Part shown: one piece after another, positions 1 to 8,416 of the stretch
Position numbering within the stretch: the first letter of the stretch is position 1
How the letters are laid out: every line of letters begins with the position of its first letter
NCBI GenBank assembly: GCA_019359545.1
Contig: JAHHHB010000038.1
Location: forward strand, 1-55,116
Direction: 5' to 3'
DNA: 55,116 nt
DNA from: Desmonostoc geniculatum HA4340-LM1
GTDB lineage: Bacteria; Cyanobacteriota; Cyanobacteriia; Cyanobacteriales; Nostocaceae
Notes under the pieces: model-generated
Databases searched by the model: none
What the model was told of the DNA's origin: nothing
Seen by the model: only the letters and a program-made list of their open reading frames with translations
Made by a program: the position numbers and the translations under genes

Positions 1-57
1 CTGGCAGTATTCGTCCACAAATTTTACTGTGGGTGCGGGTGGGCGAGGCTCAACCAT
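1..57 (-). CDS. IS701-like transposase, 5' end only (runs off the window)
   Basis: The minus strand opens with an ATG at 55-57 and stays open for 19 codons to the window edge, reading MVEPRPPAPTVKFVDEYCQ. This matches my memory of the conserved N-terminus of cyanobacterial IS701-family DDE transposases (PRPxAPTVKFVDEYCQWY). Only the first 19 residues are visible, so the catalytic residues and the integrity of the copy cannot be judged. The terminal inverted repeat of the element must lie between this start codon and the aldo/keto reductase, but I could not place it. The short length is the main uncertainty. Confidence 0.6.
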   Translation of the reverse strand, partial: MVEPRPPAPTVKFVDEYCQ

Positions 58-149
58 ACTCTCTGTCTGGTGTTTTTGCGATCGCTCCTAATTATACTTT
101 GTCGAGAGTGATAAAAGAGGGTTAATCTCTCTCAGATGATAACTGAATA

Positions 150-335
150 ACCATGAGGGTGACTCCAATTAAAAGAGAAGTCCCTCTCCGTAGGTGCAAC
201 GGTAACAGCATCATCCCTACGGTAGCGACTAGCCATCAATCCGTAAAGCGGGATGAAAAGGAGTTAAAAACTGGCAGCCTAAGCTGGTTTCCTTCGAGCA
301 TGAACCCATGAATAGCGAAAGCAAAGATGCGCCGA
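150..335 (+). ncRNA. candidate structured RNA of unknown class
   Basis: Several consecutive hairpins can be drawn by eye. CCGTAGG (188-194) pairs with CCTACGG (216-222), with an inner TGC/GCA pair. CATC..CCG pairs with CGG..GATG around 232-263. CAGC-CTAA-GCTG follows near 284-295, and then a GCGAAAGC (GNRA-type) mini-hairpin near 316-323. Such density is unlike the neighbouring AT-rich spacers. A 52-codon reading frame (153-311) also crosses the region but has no recognised relatives and is probably incidental. The overall look recalls large cyanobacterial mobile-element RNAs such as HEARO/IscB omega RNAs, but no IscB gene is present and the assignment is only a suggestion. The remainder of the 58-479 spacer shows nothing recognisable. 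Confidence 0.4.
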
Positions 336-479
336 ACCATCGTCATCTAGTTTTACAAGACAATCTAGGGCAGCAAACAGTTTCAAGCTTGCAGCCAAGT
401 GGTGGCGATCGCACCCAATTTTGTCTGTAACGCTACACTAAAAAAGTAAAGAAATGTAAATAAATTAAATTTTGCAACC

Positions 480-1427
480 GTGGAAAATATCACATTGGGG
501 CAAAATGGCCCAGTCGTTACACCTTTGTGCATAGGTACTTGGGCTTGGGGTGATAAACTCTTTTGGAATTATGGCAATGACTACGGCCCAGAACAGTTAA
601 AAGAAGCCTTCACCGCAGCGCTACAAGCTGGTGTTAACTTCTTCGACACTGCCGAAGTCTACGGAATGGGATTATCAGAGACATTTTTGGGGCAATTTAT
701 GCAACAGACACAACAAAGAGTGCAAATCGCCACCAAATTTGGCCCCCTACCCTGGCGATTTACGGGTCAATCCGTCTCTGATGCTTTAACACAGAGTCTC
801 AAACGCCTACAAGTAGAGCAAATCGACCTCTACCAAGTACATTGGCCTTTTGCTTTCTTTTTAAGCCAAAAAACTCTGATGAATGCTTTAGCCGATGAAG
901 TGAAGCGGGGTAGAATTGCCGCAGTTGGCGTGAGTAATTACTCAGCAGAGCAAATGCGAGACGCTCATCAAATATTGGCAGATCGGGGAGTGCCTTTGGC
1001 TGTGAACCAAGTACGCTATTCTTTACTCAGTCGCCAAATTGAAAGTAAGGGTATTGTGGCAACTGCCCGTGAGTTGGGTGTGACTCTGTTAGCTTATAGT
1101 CCTTTAGCTCAGGGACTACTTACAGGCAAATACACTATTGATAGTGCTGAAATTCCCACTGGTGCGAGGAAGATAGACCCGCGATTTAATAAAGAAGGCT
1201 TACAAAAAATTGCACCAGTAATATCTTTGCTACGTAACTTCGGAGAAAAATACGATCGCACCCCAGCCCAAGTTGCTCTCAATTGGTTAATTTCTCAGGG
1301 TAACGTCATTCCCATTGCTGGAGTGAAGACAGCCGAACATGTACGTCAAAATGCCGGCGCTTTAGGTTGGAAATTGAACGAGGATGAAATTCAAGAGTTA
1401 GAAAAAGTTAGCCGTCCCTGGCTGTAG
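480..1427 (+). CDS. aldo/keto reductase
   Basis: A 315-residue NAD(P)H-dependent aldo/keto reductase with a complete TIM-barrel length. The expected catalytic tetrad is visible: Asp56 and Tyr61 in the FFDTAEVYG motif, Lys86 in ATKFG and His121 in YQVHWP. Cofactor-binding elements GVSNYS and YSPLAQGLLTGKY are intact. It probably reduces aldehydes or ketones in the cytoplasm; the physiological substrate cannot be read from sequence. The start is GTG at 480, chosen because the family motif starts almost at once (MENITLGQNG) and no in-frame ATG lies upstream. Its stop codon forms the first bases of a perfect 27-bp palindrome. It is monocistronic and convergent with the Uma2 gene. Confidence 0.93.
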   Translation: MENITLGQNGPVVTPLCIGTWAWGDKLFWNYGNDYGPEQLKEAFTAALQAGVNFFDTAEVYGMGLSETFLGQFMQQTQQRVQIATKFGPLPWRFTGQSVSDALTQSLKRLQVEQIDLYQVHWPFAFFLSQKTLMNALADEVKRGRIAAVGVSNYSAEQMRDAHQILADRGVPLAVNQVRYSLLSRQIESKGIVATARELGVTLLAYSPLAQGLLTGKYTIDSAEIPTGARKIDPRFNKEGLQKIAPVISLLRNFGEKYDRTPAQVALNWLISQGNVIPIAGVKTAEHVRQNAGALGWKLNEDEIQELEKVSRPWL

Positions 1428-1451
1428 AGACGTTGCAATGCAACGTCTCTA
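1425..1451. repeat. 27-bp perfect palindrome shared by two stop codons
   Basis: Thirteen-base arms TAGAGACGTTGCA and TGCAACGTCTCTA flank a single A at 1438. The left end supplies the TAG stop of the aldo/keto reductase, and the palindrome ends at the stop of the convergent Uma2 gene (1449-1451). It may act as a bidirectional terminator, although no T run follows. A similar AGACGCGAT..ATCGCGTCT palindrome lies near 53632-53653 between argF and lexA, so this looks like a small dispersed repeat. Confidence 0.6.
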
Positions 1452-2027
1452 CTCAAACACCAAAGGCCAAATTTCTGACACTACTAGCTCCCAACCTGGT
1501 AATAAGTCTGGTAGTGTCAGTTTGTCATTGTCCTGCAAAACTATTGGCTCTTGGTTGAGGCGATAAACTGTGAGCGTCAATTTGTCAGGATCGATGAGGA
1601 TACCAACTGTAGATCCCAGGTGTAAAAATAGCTGAATTTTTTCTACTAATGGTTTGATTCGGTCTGACTTAGATTTTATTTCTACCATCAAGTCAGGCAC
1701 TAGTTCCACAAAGTCCCGCTTGCTGATTTTAAGTCTATCAGCACGCACAAAAGACACATCAGGAGCGCGGAGATTTCGTTTTTCGTTATCAGCTTCTTTG
1801 CCATTTTCTGTTTCTAACGTAGGCAAAATAAAACCAGCGCTGGAACCAGTCACCCGTCCTAGCCTTTGTGGACGCACCCAATTACCTAGCTGCCGCGCAA
1901 ACTCTATACCTATTTCTTCTGACTCAAAATCTGATGGCCCCATAACAACTATGTTTCCGTCTACCAGCTCCATCTGCCATTCTGGATGCTCTGCTTGTAG
2001 TTGCTCTAAGTCTGGAATAGTGAACAT
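1449..2027 (-). CDS. Uma2 family (DUF820) PD-(D/E)XK nuclease-fold protein
   Basis: A 192-residue member of the Uma2/DUF820 family, which is greatly expanded in cyanobacteria. The family pattern is visible in order: an N-terminal WQMELVDGNIVVMGP segment, RAPDVSFVRADR (the Pro-Asp of the nuclease core) near residue 88, PDLMVEIKSKSDR near 112 (E-x-K of the core), and the closing LPDLLPGWELVVSEIW. The fold is that of restriction-like nucleases, but members mostly lack a proven function, and a link to mobile DNA is only suspected. It stands alone here. The other two family members in this window (44722-45963) are more divergent copies. Confidence 0.85.
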   Translation of the reverse strand: MFTIPDLEQLQAEHPEWQMELVDGNIVVMGPSDFESEEIGIEFARQLGNWVRPQRLGRVTGSSAGFILPTLETENGKEADNEKRNLRAPDVSFVRADRLKISKRDFVELVPDLMVEIKSKSDRIKPLVEKIQLFLHLGSTVGILIDPDKLTLTVYRLNQEPIVLQDNDKLTLPDLLPGWELVVSEIWPLVFE

Positions 2028-2081
2028 AAGACCACGAAGAATGCATCTTTAATTCATCTTCCTACAAACTTGTAGAAAAAC

Positions 2082-2204
2082 AGGACTTACGCAAGTGTCA
2101 CAAAAAACAAAATTTTTTTGCTCGTAGTAAGGGCTGAAGCCCTTATTTTGAGGACTAAAGTCCTCACTACAAACTTAAAATAATATGCCAGTTGCGTAAG
2201 TCCT
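2082..2204. mobile_element. MITE-like element with 13-bp inverted ends
   Basis: The stretch is bounded by AGGACTTACGCAA (2082-2094) and its exact reverse complement TTGCGTAAGTCCT (2192-2204). Inside are two more palindromes, AAGGGCT-GA-AGCCCTT and GAGGACT-AA-AGTCCTC, themselves bracketed by GTAGT/ACTAC. No open reading frame of note is present. The structure is that of a non-autonomous miniature element. A clear target-site duplication was not seen. A decayed end of similar sequence (GTTGCGTAAGTTCTG) occurs near 39690. Confidence 0.6.
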
Positions 2205-2543
2205 AAAAAAGTTATACCATTTTGGATTTTAGATTTTGGATTTTGGATTGTAAGGCAGTTGTTGCATAAACTTTTGAGCAATCCATTTGTCACAATCATT
2301 TTTCAAATTGGTATTACCCAAAAAGTCAAAAAGTCAAGAGTCGAAAGTCAAAATCTTAACTCCTAACTCTTAACTCTTTCAATTTTAGATTTTGAATTTG
2401 GGATTTTGGATTGAAAGAAAAATATAAAACCTAAAATCCAAAATTCCTTAACTCTGTCAATTTTAGATTTTGAATTTGGGATTTTGGATTAAAGCAAAAA
2501 TCTAAAATCTAAAATCTAAAATCCAAAATTCATTAACTTCTAA
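2205..2543. repeat. gene-free spacer with AT-rich direct repeats
   Basis: This spacer is built almost entirely of low-complexity repeats of the type ATTTTAGATTTTGAATTTGGG and their complements. One unit of about 40 bp, starting TCAATTTTAGATTTTGAATT, occurs twice (about 2377 and 2457). No coding potential or regulatory site stands out. Similar AT-rich units recur near 18848. Confidence 0.6.
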
Positions 2544-4079
2544 CTAAGAAGCTGATTCCCTAGCTGTAGGTGAACCTAGCTTTTTACTTGTAGGGGATGC
2601 AGAAGACTCACGACCATTTGTCCGCAGTTTTGGCTTGGGAGAAGAATGTCTTTCTTCATCTCCATTGCTGCTATCTGATTTCCACGCAGAACGGGGGCGA
2701 TCACCAGAAGATTCGCGGCGCTTGCCAAGTCTGGGTTTGGGAGTGGCGGGTTCTTCTTGGGGAATTTCCACATCTGAGTTCAACCAAGCGGGACGAGTTT
2801 GGTCGTAAGCAATTTGCAATGCTGCTGCGGCGATCGCCTGAGCATCATATTTTTCAATCAATTCGCTGACGATGGGCAAAAATGAAGCCAAACGCTCACC
2901 AGCTAAAGCTTCCCGCACTTGTTCTTGCAATTTCAGGATGTGTCGCGCTTCAATTTGTGCCCGTGTGGGAATTGTCAGCACTTGCCAAGCTTGGCGGTTA
3001 TGACGTTCAAATGTCTGTTGCTTGCGTCGCTCAAATGGCTGCACTAGAGAAATTGCGGTTCCTTCTTTACCAGCACGACCAGTACGACCAATACGGTGAA
3101 CGTAGGTTTCTACGCTATCAGGTAAGTCGTAGTTGATCACATGGGAGAGTTGATCGACATCTAATCCGCGTGCAGCAATATCAGTTGCTACCACCCAGCG
3201 TACTTGACGATTCCGGAATCGGCTCAATAACCGCTCCCGCGCTTGTTGGGACAAGTCACCGTGGTATTCATCTACACTATGACCAGCAGATTGCAGTTGA
3301 TTGGTGAGTTCAGCGGCGGTACGTCTGGTGCGAACAAAGATTAAAGCTGTTTCTGGATCTTCCATTTCCAGAATTGGCTGTAAAGCTTTGGCTTTTGTCC
3401 AGTGGCGGGGGATCAGGTAAGCTACTTGGTTAATTTTGTTGGGTGCGGCTTTTGGCTGTTCGACGGTGACCGTTGCTGGCGATCGCAAAAATTTGTTCAC
3501 CAAGGAGCGAATCGAGGGTGGCATTGTCGCCGAAAATAAAGCTGTTTGGCGATCTGTGGGTGCTTGGGAGAGGATTTTCACCACATCGTCGATAAAGCCC
3601 ATGCTCAGCATTTCATCGGCTTCATCTAAGACAAACCATTTTACTTGATCGAGCTTCAAACAGCCGCGATCGAGTAAATCTATTACCCGTCCTGGGGTGC
3701 CGACAACGATGTGAACGCCACGTTTGAGCTGTAACATTTGCCGCTCAATTGATTGACCACCGTAGATTGCTAAGACGCGCAATCCGTCATTGCCGATAAA
3801 CTGGGCGATCGCATCGTGAACTTGCATTGCTAATTCACGAGTTGGTGTTAAAACCAAGGCTTGCACAGCTCTTTGATTAATATCCAGCCGTTCTAAAATT
3901 GGCAGTGAAAATGCTGCTGTTTTACCCGTCCCAGTTTGAGATTGACCCACCACGTCACGACCAGCCAACAATTGGGGAATTGCTTGGGCTTGAATATTAG
4001 TAGGTTCGGTAAAGCCGATTTTTTCTAGTTGCTCGACGCGTTCTTGGGAAATACCTAGTTCTTGAAACGAAAGATTCAT
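2544..4079 (-). CDS. DEAD-box ATP-dependent RNA helicase (CrhR/CsdA type)
   Basis: A 511-residue DEAD-box RNA helicase with every core motif: Q motif with upstream Phe (SFQELGISQ .. PTNIQAQAIP), Walker A AQSQTGTGKT-like SQTGTGKTAAF, PTRELA, TPGRVID, VLDEADEML, SATMP, and the C-terminal HRIGRTGRAG. After the helicase core (about 1-370) comes a basic, Ser/Arg-rich tail, as in cold-induced cyanobacterial helicases CrhR/CrhB. It should unwind structured RNA, for example at low temperature or in redox stress. The gene is preceded by a short spacer of STRR-type repeats. I leave the gene symbol blank because the crh paralogues cannot be separated without an alignment. Confidence 0.93.
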   Translation of the reverse strand: MNLSFQELGISQERVEQLEKIGFTEPTNIQAQAIPQLLAGRDVVGQSQTGTGKTAAFSLPILERLDINQRAVQALVLTPTRELAMQVHDAIAQFIGNDGLRVLAIYGGQSIERQMLQLKRGVHIVVGTPGRVIDLLDRGCLKLDQVKWFVLDEADEMLSMGFIDDVVKILSQAPTDRQTALFSATMPPSIRSLVNKFLRSPATVTVEQPKAAPNKINQVAYLIPRHWTKAKALQPILEMEDPETALIFVRTRRTAAELTNQLQSAGHSVDEYHGDLSQQARERLLSRFRNRQVRWVVATDIAARGLDVDQLSHVINYDLPDSVETYVHRIGRTGRAGKEGTAISLVQPFERRKQQTFERHNRQAWQVLTIPTRAQIEARHILKLQEQVREALAGERLASFLPIVSELIEKYDAQAIAAAALQIAYDQTRPAWLNSDVEIPQEEPATPKPRLGKRRESSGDRPRSAWKSDSSNGDEERHSSPKPKLRTNGRESSASPTSKKLGSPTARESAS

Positions 4080-4157
4080 TAATTCTCCTAAATTTTATCT
4101 AAGGATTTTTGGATTAGTCATTAGTCATAGGGCATTGGCCATTGGTCTTTTGCAGTT

Positions 4158-4192
4158 ACAAATGACAAAGAACAAATGACAAATGACAAATT
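4158..4192. repeat. STRR-type tandem repeat (AAATGAC units)
   Basis: Five degenerate copies of the heptamer ACAAATG/ACAAAGA run directly into the stop codon of rimO (4191-4193). This heptamer type is one of the short tandemly repeated repetitive families described from heterocystous cyanobacteria. Similar runs sit at 17285-17331 and 29730-29760. Confidence 0.7.
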
Positions 4193-5510
4193 AGTTATTG
4201 ACAACTTGACCATATAGGTCATATGCATCAGCGTGGTGAATCGCTACTGGGACGATGGTTCCCAACTTTGCCTGTCCTTGGACATAAACTTGACCATCGA
4301 CTTCTGGGGAAAATCTACTTGAGCGACCGATTAATTCACCACTTTCAGGATTTTCTTGCTCAATCAGGACATCGACGATTTTGCCTACTTCCTGTTGATT
4401 TTTCTTTTGGGAAATCGGTTGCTGGAGTGCCATCAGTTGGTCTCGGCGATCGTCCATGACTTCTTGAGATAACTGATTTGGCAGGTTGTAGGCGGGGGTT
4501 CCTTCTTCCGGGGAGAAAGTGAACACGCCAACATGGTCAAATTCATGCCGCCTGACGAACTCTAGTAGATGCTCAAAATGCTCGTTTGTTTCTCCTGGGA
4601 AACCAACAATAAATGTTGTCCGCAATACGGCTGTTGGTAGCGCCGTTTTGATGCGATCTATAATCCCATCATTTACACGCCCTTGCCAAGGACGATTCAT
4701 GGCGCGGAGAATCTCTGGATGAGAATGTTGCAACGGCAAATCGAGATAAGGCAAGACGTTGGGTGTTTCTTTAATTGCCGCTATCACGCCTTGTGTCAAT
4801 CCTGTGGGATAAGCATAGTGGATTCTGATCCACGGTACGTTGACTTTCCCCAAAGCTTGGAGTAATTCGGCTAACTTTGGCTGGCCATAAATATCAAGAC
4901 CGTAATTAGTCGTGATTTGGGAAATTAAAATAATTTCCTGTACCCCTTGAGCCACTAACTGCTCGGCTTCAGCGACTATCGATTCAATAGTACGCGATCG
5001 CTGGTTCCCTCTTAAATGAGGAATTATACAAAACGCACAACGATAATCACATCCTTCGGCAACCCTGAGGTAAGCTACACCCTCTGTTGTAGTGCGATAG
5101 CGCGGTGTAGTCTCGTCGGCAATGTAGGTTGGTTCGATACTAACCTGTTTTACCCGTTCGCCAAGTTCAACACGCTCAATTACATTTACAATTTTGTGAT
5201 AATCACCTGTACCCACCACAGCTACTGCTTCCGGCAACTCATCCAAAAGTTGTTCTTGGAAATGTTGCGCCATACAGCCAGTAATCACAATTTTTTTGTT
5301 TGCCTCTGCCAGTTCTACCAAAGTTCTGACAGATTCAAGTCTCGCTGCTTCAATAAAACTGCATGTATTAACAATAACGTAATCTGCTAACTCTTCATTT
5401 GTATCTACACCGTAGCCTGCTTCTACAAGCATTCCCAACATGTGTTCTGTATCAATTCGATTTTTCTCACAGCCCAAGTGAGAAATGGCAATTGTTGGCT
5501 TGTCACCCAT
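4191..5510 (-). CDS. rimO: ribosomal protein S12 methylthiotransferase RimO
   Basis: A 439-residue radical-SAM methylthiotransferase that adds a methylthio group to an Asp of ribosomal protein S12. The N-terminal UPF0004 domain has its three cluster cysteines, Cys14 ([10 protein letters not shown]), Cys50 (VNTCSF) and Cys79 (TGCMAQ). The radical-SAM CxxxCxxC is Cys154, Cys158 and Cys161 (CDYRCAFC). A C-terminal TRAM domain ends the protein ([17 protein letters not shown]). The LGCEKN form and the length favour RimO over the tRNA enzyme MiaB. It sits downstream of, and divergent from, the btpA side spacer and appears monocistronic. Confidence 0.95.
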   Translation of the reverse strand: MGDKPTIAISHLGCEKNRIDTEHMLGMLVEAGYGVDTNEELADYVIVNTCSFIEAARLESVRTLVELAEANKKIVITGCMAQHFQEQLLDELPEAVAVVGTGDYHKIVNVIERVELGERVKQVSIEPTYIADETTPRYRTTTEGVAYLRVAEGCDYRCAFCIIPHLRGNQRSRTIESIVAEAEQLVAQGVQEIILISQITTNYGLDIYGQPKLAELLQALGKVNVPWIRIHYAYPTGLTQGVIAAIKETPNVLPYLDLPLQHSHPEILRAMNRPWQGRVNDGIIDRIKTALPTAVLRTTFIVGFPGETNEHFEHLLEFVRRHEFDHVGVFTFSPEEGTPAYNLPNQLSQEVMDDRRDQLMALQQPISQKKNQQEVGKIVDVLIEQENPESGELIGRSSRFSPEVDGQVYVQGQAKLGTIVPVAIHHADAYDLYGQVVNN

Positions 5511-5784
5511 ATTTTGAAAAAATTTTCAGTTTCCTTTCTTGTAATCAAAATCATTCCAGCACATAACTATTGCTTTTTTGCTATCAGCATCCTCATGAGA
5601 ACTTTAACAGTGGCAAATTCCCACTGTCAGCGAATGCCCGCTAACCTGTGACCCTATTGATAATAAAAATAGAGGTCATGTTATGATATTCCTATCAATC
5701 TGTTCCCCAGGGTGAATTGAAGTGTCTTTGGGTACATTTGACACTTGTAATGTTTTTTAACAATTCGTCTATTGGTATTTTACA

Positions 5785-6010
5785 TTACCATAGCGTGTGC
5801 GTTGTTAATTTACCCATCGGGAAGCTGCCCAAAGGGCTTGTTGTGAGAAGTCGCTACCCTCAGGGAAATCGACGAAAGCGACTACGCCGATAAAGCAGTA
5901 ATGTTGCCCTGGCGATTGGCTGGTCCTACGACTGTGCGCGGACAAGACACCTAAACCACGGAAAGCTGCCTCGCGTGTTGTGAGTGGCAAACTCCTCTTG
6001 TAGCCAGGTT
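5785..6010 (+). ncRNA. candidate structured RNA in an 800-bp spacer
   Basis: The 5511-6304 spacer contains a GC-richer block unlike the AT-rich flanks. On the plus strand AGTCGCT (about 5848-5854) can pair with AGCGACT (about 5876-5882) around an inner CCC-TCA-GGG. GCCC-AAA-GGGC precedes it, and GTCC..GGAC follows near 5935-5953. An 82-codon frame on the minus strand (5805-6053) also covers it, but its translation has no recognised domain and no ribosome site. A stable RNA such as 6S RNA would suit the size (about 190-220 nt) and spacing. I could not match it to remembered RNase P, tmRNA, SRP or 6S consensus sequences. The strand is uncertain. The rest of the spacer shows nothing further. Confidence 0.35.
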
Positions 6011-6304
6011 TTATCTTAACATATCTTATGAGAGGTTTCACGCCAATTTCCATCTTGGGAAGGAGGCAGTAAACCAGGCCTTCATAAAACAGATTTAATG
6101 CTAACCAAGGGAATGGCTTACACAGACTGGGGATTAGGGGCTAGTAACGCCTTGTAAAATTAACTTATGCAAAATTATTCAAAATTCAAAAAGCTGATGA
6201 GTCAAGCTTTTCGGGTATTTTGAATTGTAGGTATATTTGGGTCTTGTAGTACTAGCCTCTAATCTCTAGTCTGTAATCCCTAATCCCTCGCAATAATTAA
6301 AGAC

Positions 6305-7153
6305 GTGGACTTATATCAGCTATTTAAAACTCGCTCACCGATTATCGGCGTGGTTCACCTGCTACCACTGCCAACCTCACCGCGTTGGGGAGGTAGCCTC
6401 AAAGCGGTAATTGACCGGGCCGAACAAGAAGCCGCAGCCTTGGCAAGCGGAGGTGTAGACGGGATGATTGTGGAGAATTTTTTCGACGCGCCGTTTACCA
6501 AAAACCAAGTAGATCCGGTGGTTGTGAGTGCCATGACAATGGTGGTGCAGCGGATACAGAACTTGGTGACCTTGCCAGTGGGGTTAAATGTGTTGCGAAA
6601 CGACGGCAAAAGTGCAATGGCGATCGCTAGCTGTGTCCAAGCACAATTTATCCGCGTCAACGTCCTCACGGGAGTCATGGCAACCGACCAGGGATTAATA
6701 GAGGGAGAAGCCCATCAACTACTGCGCTATCGACGGGAGTTGGGCAGCGATGTTAAAATCCTGGCCGATGTGTTGGTAAAACACGCCCGTCCTTTGAGTT
6801 CTCCAAATCTCACAGTCGCCGTAAAAGACACCATTGAAAGGGGTTTAGCAGACGGGGTGATTTTGTCTGGTTGGGCTACTGGTAGCCCTCCCAACTTAGA
6901 AGATTTGGAACTAGCTTGTGGTGCCGCAGCTGGCACGCCAGTGTTCATTGGTAGTGGGGCAAATTGGGAAAATATTGATACATTGATGCAGGCAGCAGAT
7001 GGTGTCATAGTTTCCAGTTCCCTGAAACGTCACGGACGGATAGATCAACCAATTGACCCCATTCGCGTCAGTCAATTTGTGGAAGCCGCGCGTCGCAGTT
7101 GGAACTCCAAAGGTGAAAGCAAGTCAGCAGGACAAGTGAAATTGCATTCTTAG
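6305..7153 (+). CDS. btpA: BtpA family protein, photosystem I biogenesis
   Basis: A 282-residue member of the BtpA/SgcQ TIM-barrel family. In Synechocystis, BtpA is a thylakoid-associated factor needed for stable accumulation of the photosystem I reaction-centre proteins. Family landmarks are GVVHLLPLPTSP near the N-terminus, GGVDGMIVENFFDAPF, PVGLNVLRND, ADVLVKHARPL and the glycine-rich VFIGSGAN. The start is GTG at 6305, which places GVVHLLPLP at the usual position; there is no in-frame ATG nearby. The last 15 residues are polar and variable. The downstream 130 bp are tandem repeats leading to the VKOR gene, so co-transcription is possible. Confidence 0.92.
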   Translation: MDLYQLFKTRSPIIGVVHLLPLPTSPRWGGSLKAVIDRAEQEAAALASGGVDGMIVENFFDAPFTKNQVDPVVVSAMTMVVQRIQNLVTLPVGLNVLRNDGKSAMAIASCVQAQFIRVNVLTGVMATDQGLIEGEAHQLLRYRRELGSDVKILADVLVKHARPLSSPNLTVAVKDTIERGLADGVILSGWATGSPPNLEDLELACGAAAGTPVFIGSGANWENIDTLMQAADGVIVSSSLKRHGRIDQPIDPIRVSQFVEAARRSWNSKGESKSAGQVKLHS

Positions 7154-7283
7154 GGACTGGGGACTAGGGACTGGGGACTAGGGACTAGGGACTGGAGAAA
7201 AAAAAGTTTTCTGAATGCCCAATCACCAGTACCCAATCCCCAATCCCCAATCCCCAGTACCCAATCCCCATTCCCCAATATTT
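7154..7283. repeat. STRR1-type heptanucleotide repeats between btpA and the VKOR gene
   Basis: Units GGGACTG/GGGACTA are tandemly repeated at about 7154-7196, and the complementary-sense units CCCAATC/CCCCAGT at about 7219-7279. Together they can form a long imperfect hairpin. The unit is the CCCCA(A/G)T family of heterocystous cyanobacteria. An upstream ATG at 7215 would translate the repeat, and I reject it as the VKOR start. Confidence 0.8.
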
Positions 7284-8270
7284 ATGATTCGCCGCCGTTC
7301 TACTCCTTGGATTCATAAATGGTCACGTCCATTGATTGCCGCGATCGCTGGATGTGGTGCCTTAACGACCGGTTATCTCACCATAGAAAAGTTAACAGGA
7401 GGCAGTGCAGCTTGTGTAGCACAGGCTGGCGCCAAAGGCTGTAATGATGTGCTTTCCAGTCCTTGGGCAACAGTTTTTGGTCAGCCATTAGCTTTGTTCG
7501 GGTTTATGGCATACACCGGTATGGTGATATTAGCTTTGGCTCCCTTGGTATTAAACTCAGGGGACAATAATAATAGTCGCAAGCAGCTGGAAAATTGGAC
7601 GTGGTGGCTACTGTTGGTGGGTGCGATCGCTATGTCTGTATTTAGCGGCTACTTAATGTATCTACTGGCATTCCAAATCAAAGCTGTTTGTCCTTACTGT
7701 ATCGGCTCAGCTTTGTTCTCCACTAGTCTTTTGGTACTGACAATTATCGGTCGTACTTGGGAGGATATTGGACAAATCTTGTTTACCGCCCTTATTGTTG
7801 GGATGGTGACCCTGATTGGTACTTTAGGGATTTATGCTGGGGTAAATCAATCACCCATTACAACTGTAACTCCTGGACAACCCGTAAAAATTGCCTTTAC
7901 TCCCAAGGTAGATCCTAACCCAGCATTCGGTTGGGAAATTACTACGACCTCTGGTGAGGCAGAAATAGCCCTAGCACAACATCTGGCCAAAATAGGCGCT
8001 AAGGAATACGTCGCTTATTGGTGCCCTCATTGCCACGAACAGAAGTTGCTGTTTGGAAAACAAGCTTATCAAGAACTCAACGAGAATGTTAAGGTAGAGT
8101 GCGCCCCTGATGGACTCAAAGCTCAACCAGAATTGTGTAAAGCTGCAAAAATTGAAGGCTTCCCGACTTGGATTATCAACGGGAAAAGCTATAGCGGAGT
8201 CCAAAATTTAGAGGAACTAGCAAAAGTTTCTGGTTACACAGGCCCTCGTAACTTCCAATATTTCAAATAA
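7284..8270 (+). CDS. vitamin K epoxide reductase-thioredoxin fusion (disulfide-forming)
   Basis: A 328-residue integral membrane disulfide-bond catalyst. The N-terminal VKOR domain has about four to five membrane segments with loop cysteines Cys44 and Cys53 and the active-site CPYC (Cys136, Cys139). A C-terminal thioredoxin-like domain carries CPHC (Cys247, Cys250). This is the fused architecture known from cyanobacteria, where the enzyme oxidises proteins in the periplasm or thylakoid lumen and passes electrons to quinone. I start it at ATG 7284 (MIRRRSTPW), because the 23 codons upstream translate the tandem repeat. A second pair near residue 105-115 of the Trx tail (CAPDG..LCKAA) may form a further disulfide. 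Confidence 0.93.
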   Translation: MIRRRSTPWIHKWSRPLIAAIAGCGALTTGYLTIEKLTGGSAACVAQAGAKGCNDVLSSPWATVFGQPLALFGFMAYTGMVILALAPLVLNSGDNNNSRKQLENWTWWLLLVGAIAMSVFSGYLMYLLAFQIKAVCPYCIGSALFSTSLLVLTIIGRTWEDIGQILFTALIVGMVTLIGTLGIYAGVNQSPITTVTPGQPVKIAFTPKVDPNPAFGWEITTTSGEAEIALAQHLAKIGAKEYVAYWCPHCHEQKLLFGKQAYQELNENVKVECAPDGLKAQPELCKAAKIEGFPTWIINGKSYSGVQNLEELAKVSGYTGPRNFQYFK

Positions 8271-8310
8271 TTGCCAATAAGCCTGTTTCTGCTGACTTGG
8301 CTTTTAGACC

Positions 8311-8416
8311 TTAGGGACTTCCAGAAAATAAATTATCCCAAATTATTTGTACATTTTTCGGGTAGCACAGCTGTGCTACCCTACTATGGAATATTTTTTT
8401 CGTTGGAAGTCCCTTA
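8311..8416. mobile_element. MITE-like element with TTA target duplication
   Basis: Ends GGGACTTCCA (from 8314) and TGGAAGTCCC (to 8413) are exact inverted repeats, and both are flanked by TTA (8311-8313 and 8414-8416), giving a plausible 3-bp target duplication. The interior holds a perfect 22-bp palindrome, GGGTAGCACAG/CTGTGCTACCC (8360-8381), which could also terminate the VKOR transcript. There is no coding capacity. The rest of the 8271-8831 spacer shows only a probable right end of the 47-kb MITE family at about 8556-8586 (GTGTACTTCAC..ACGCTGTA). Confidence 0.65.

Noticed and set aside
5805..6053. 82-codon reading frame on the minus strand
   Set aside because: No domain, no ribosome site, and it covers a hairpin-rich block better explained as a structured RNA.
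7215..7283. Longer start for the VKOR protein at ATG 7215
   Set aside because: The extra 23 codons translate a CCCAATC/CCCAGTA tandem repeat. ATG 7284 starts the basic, membrane-typical N-terminus.
7154..7283. Possible CRISPR-like array
   Set aside because: The units are 7 bp tandem repeats without unique spacers.
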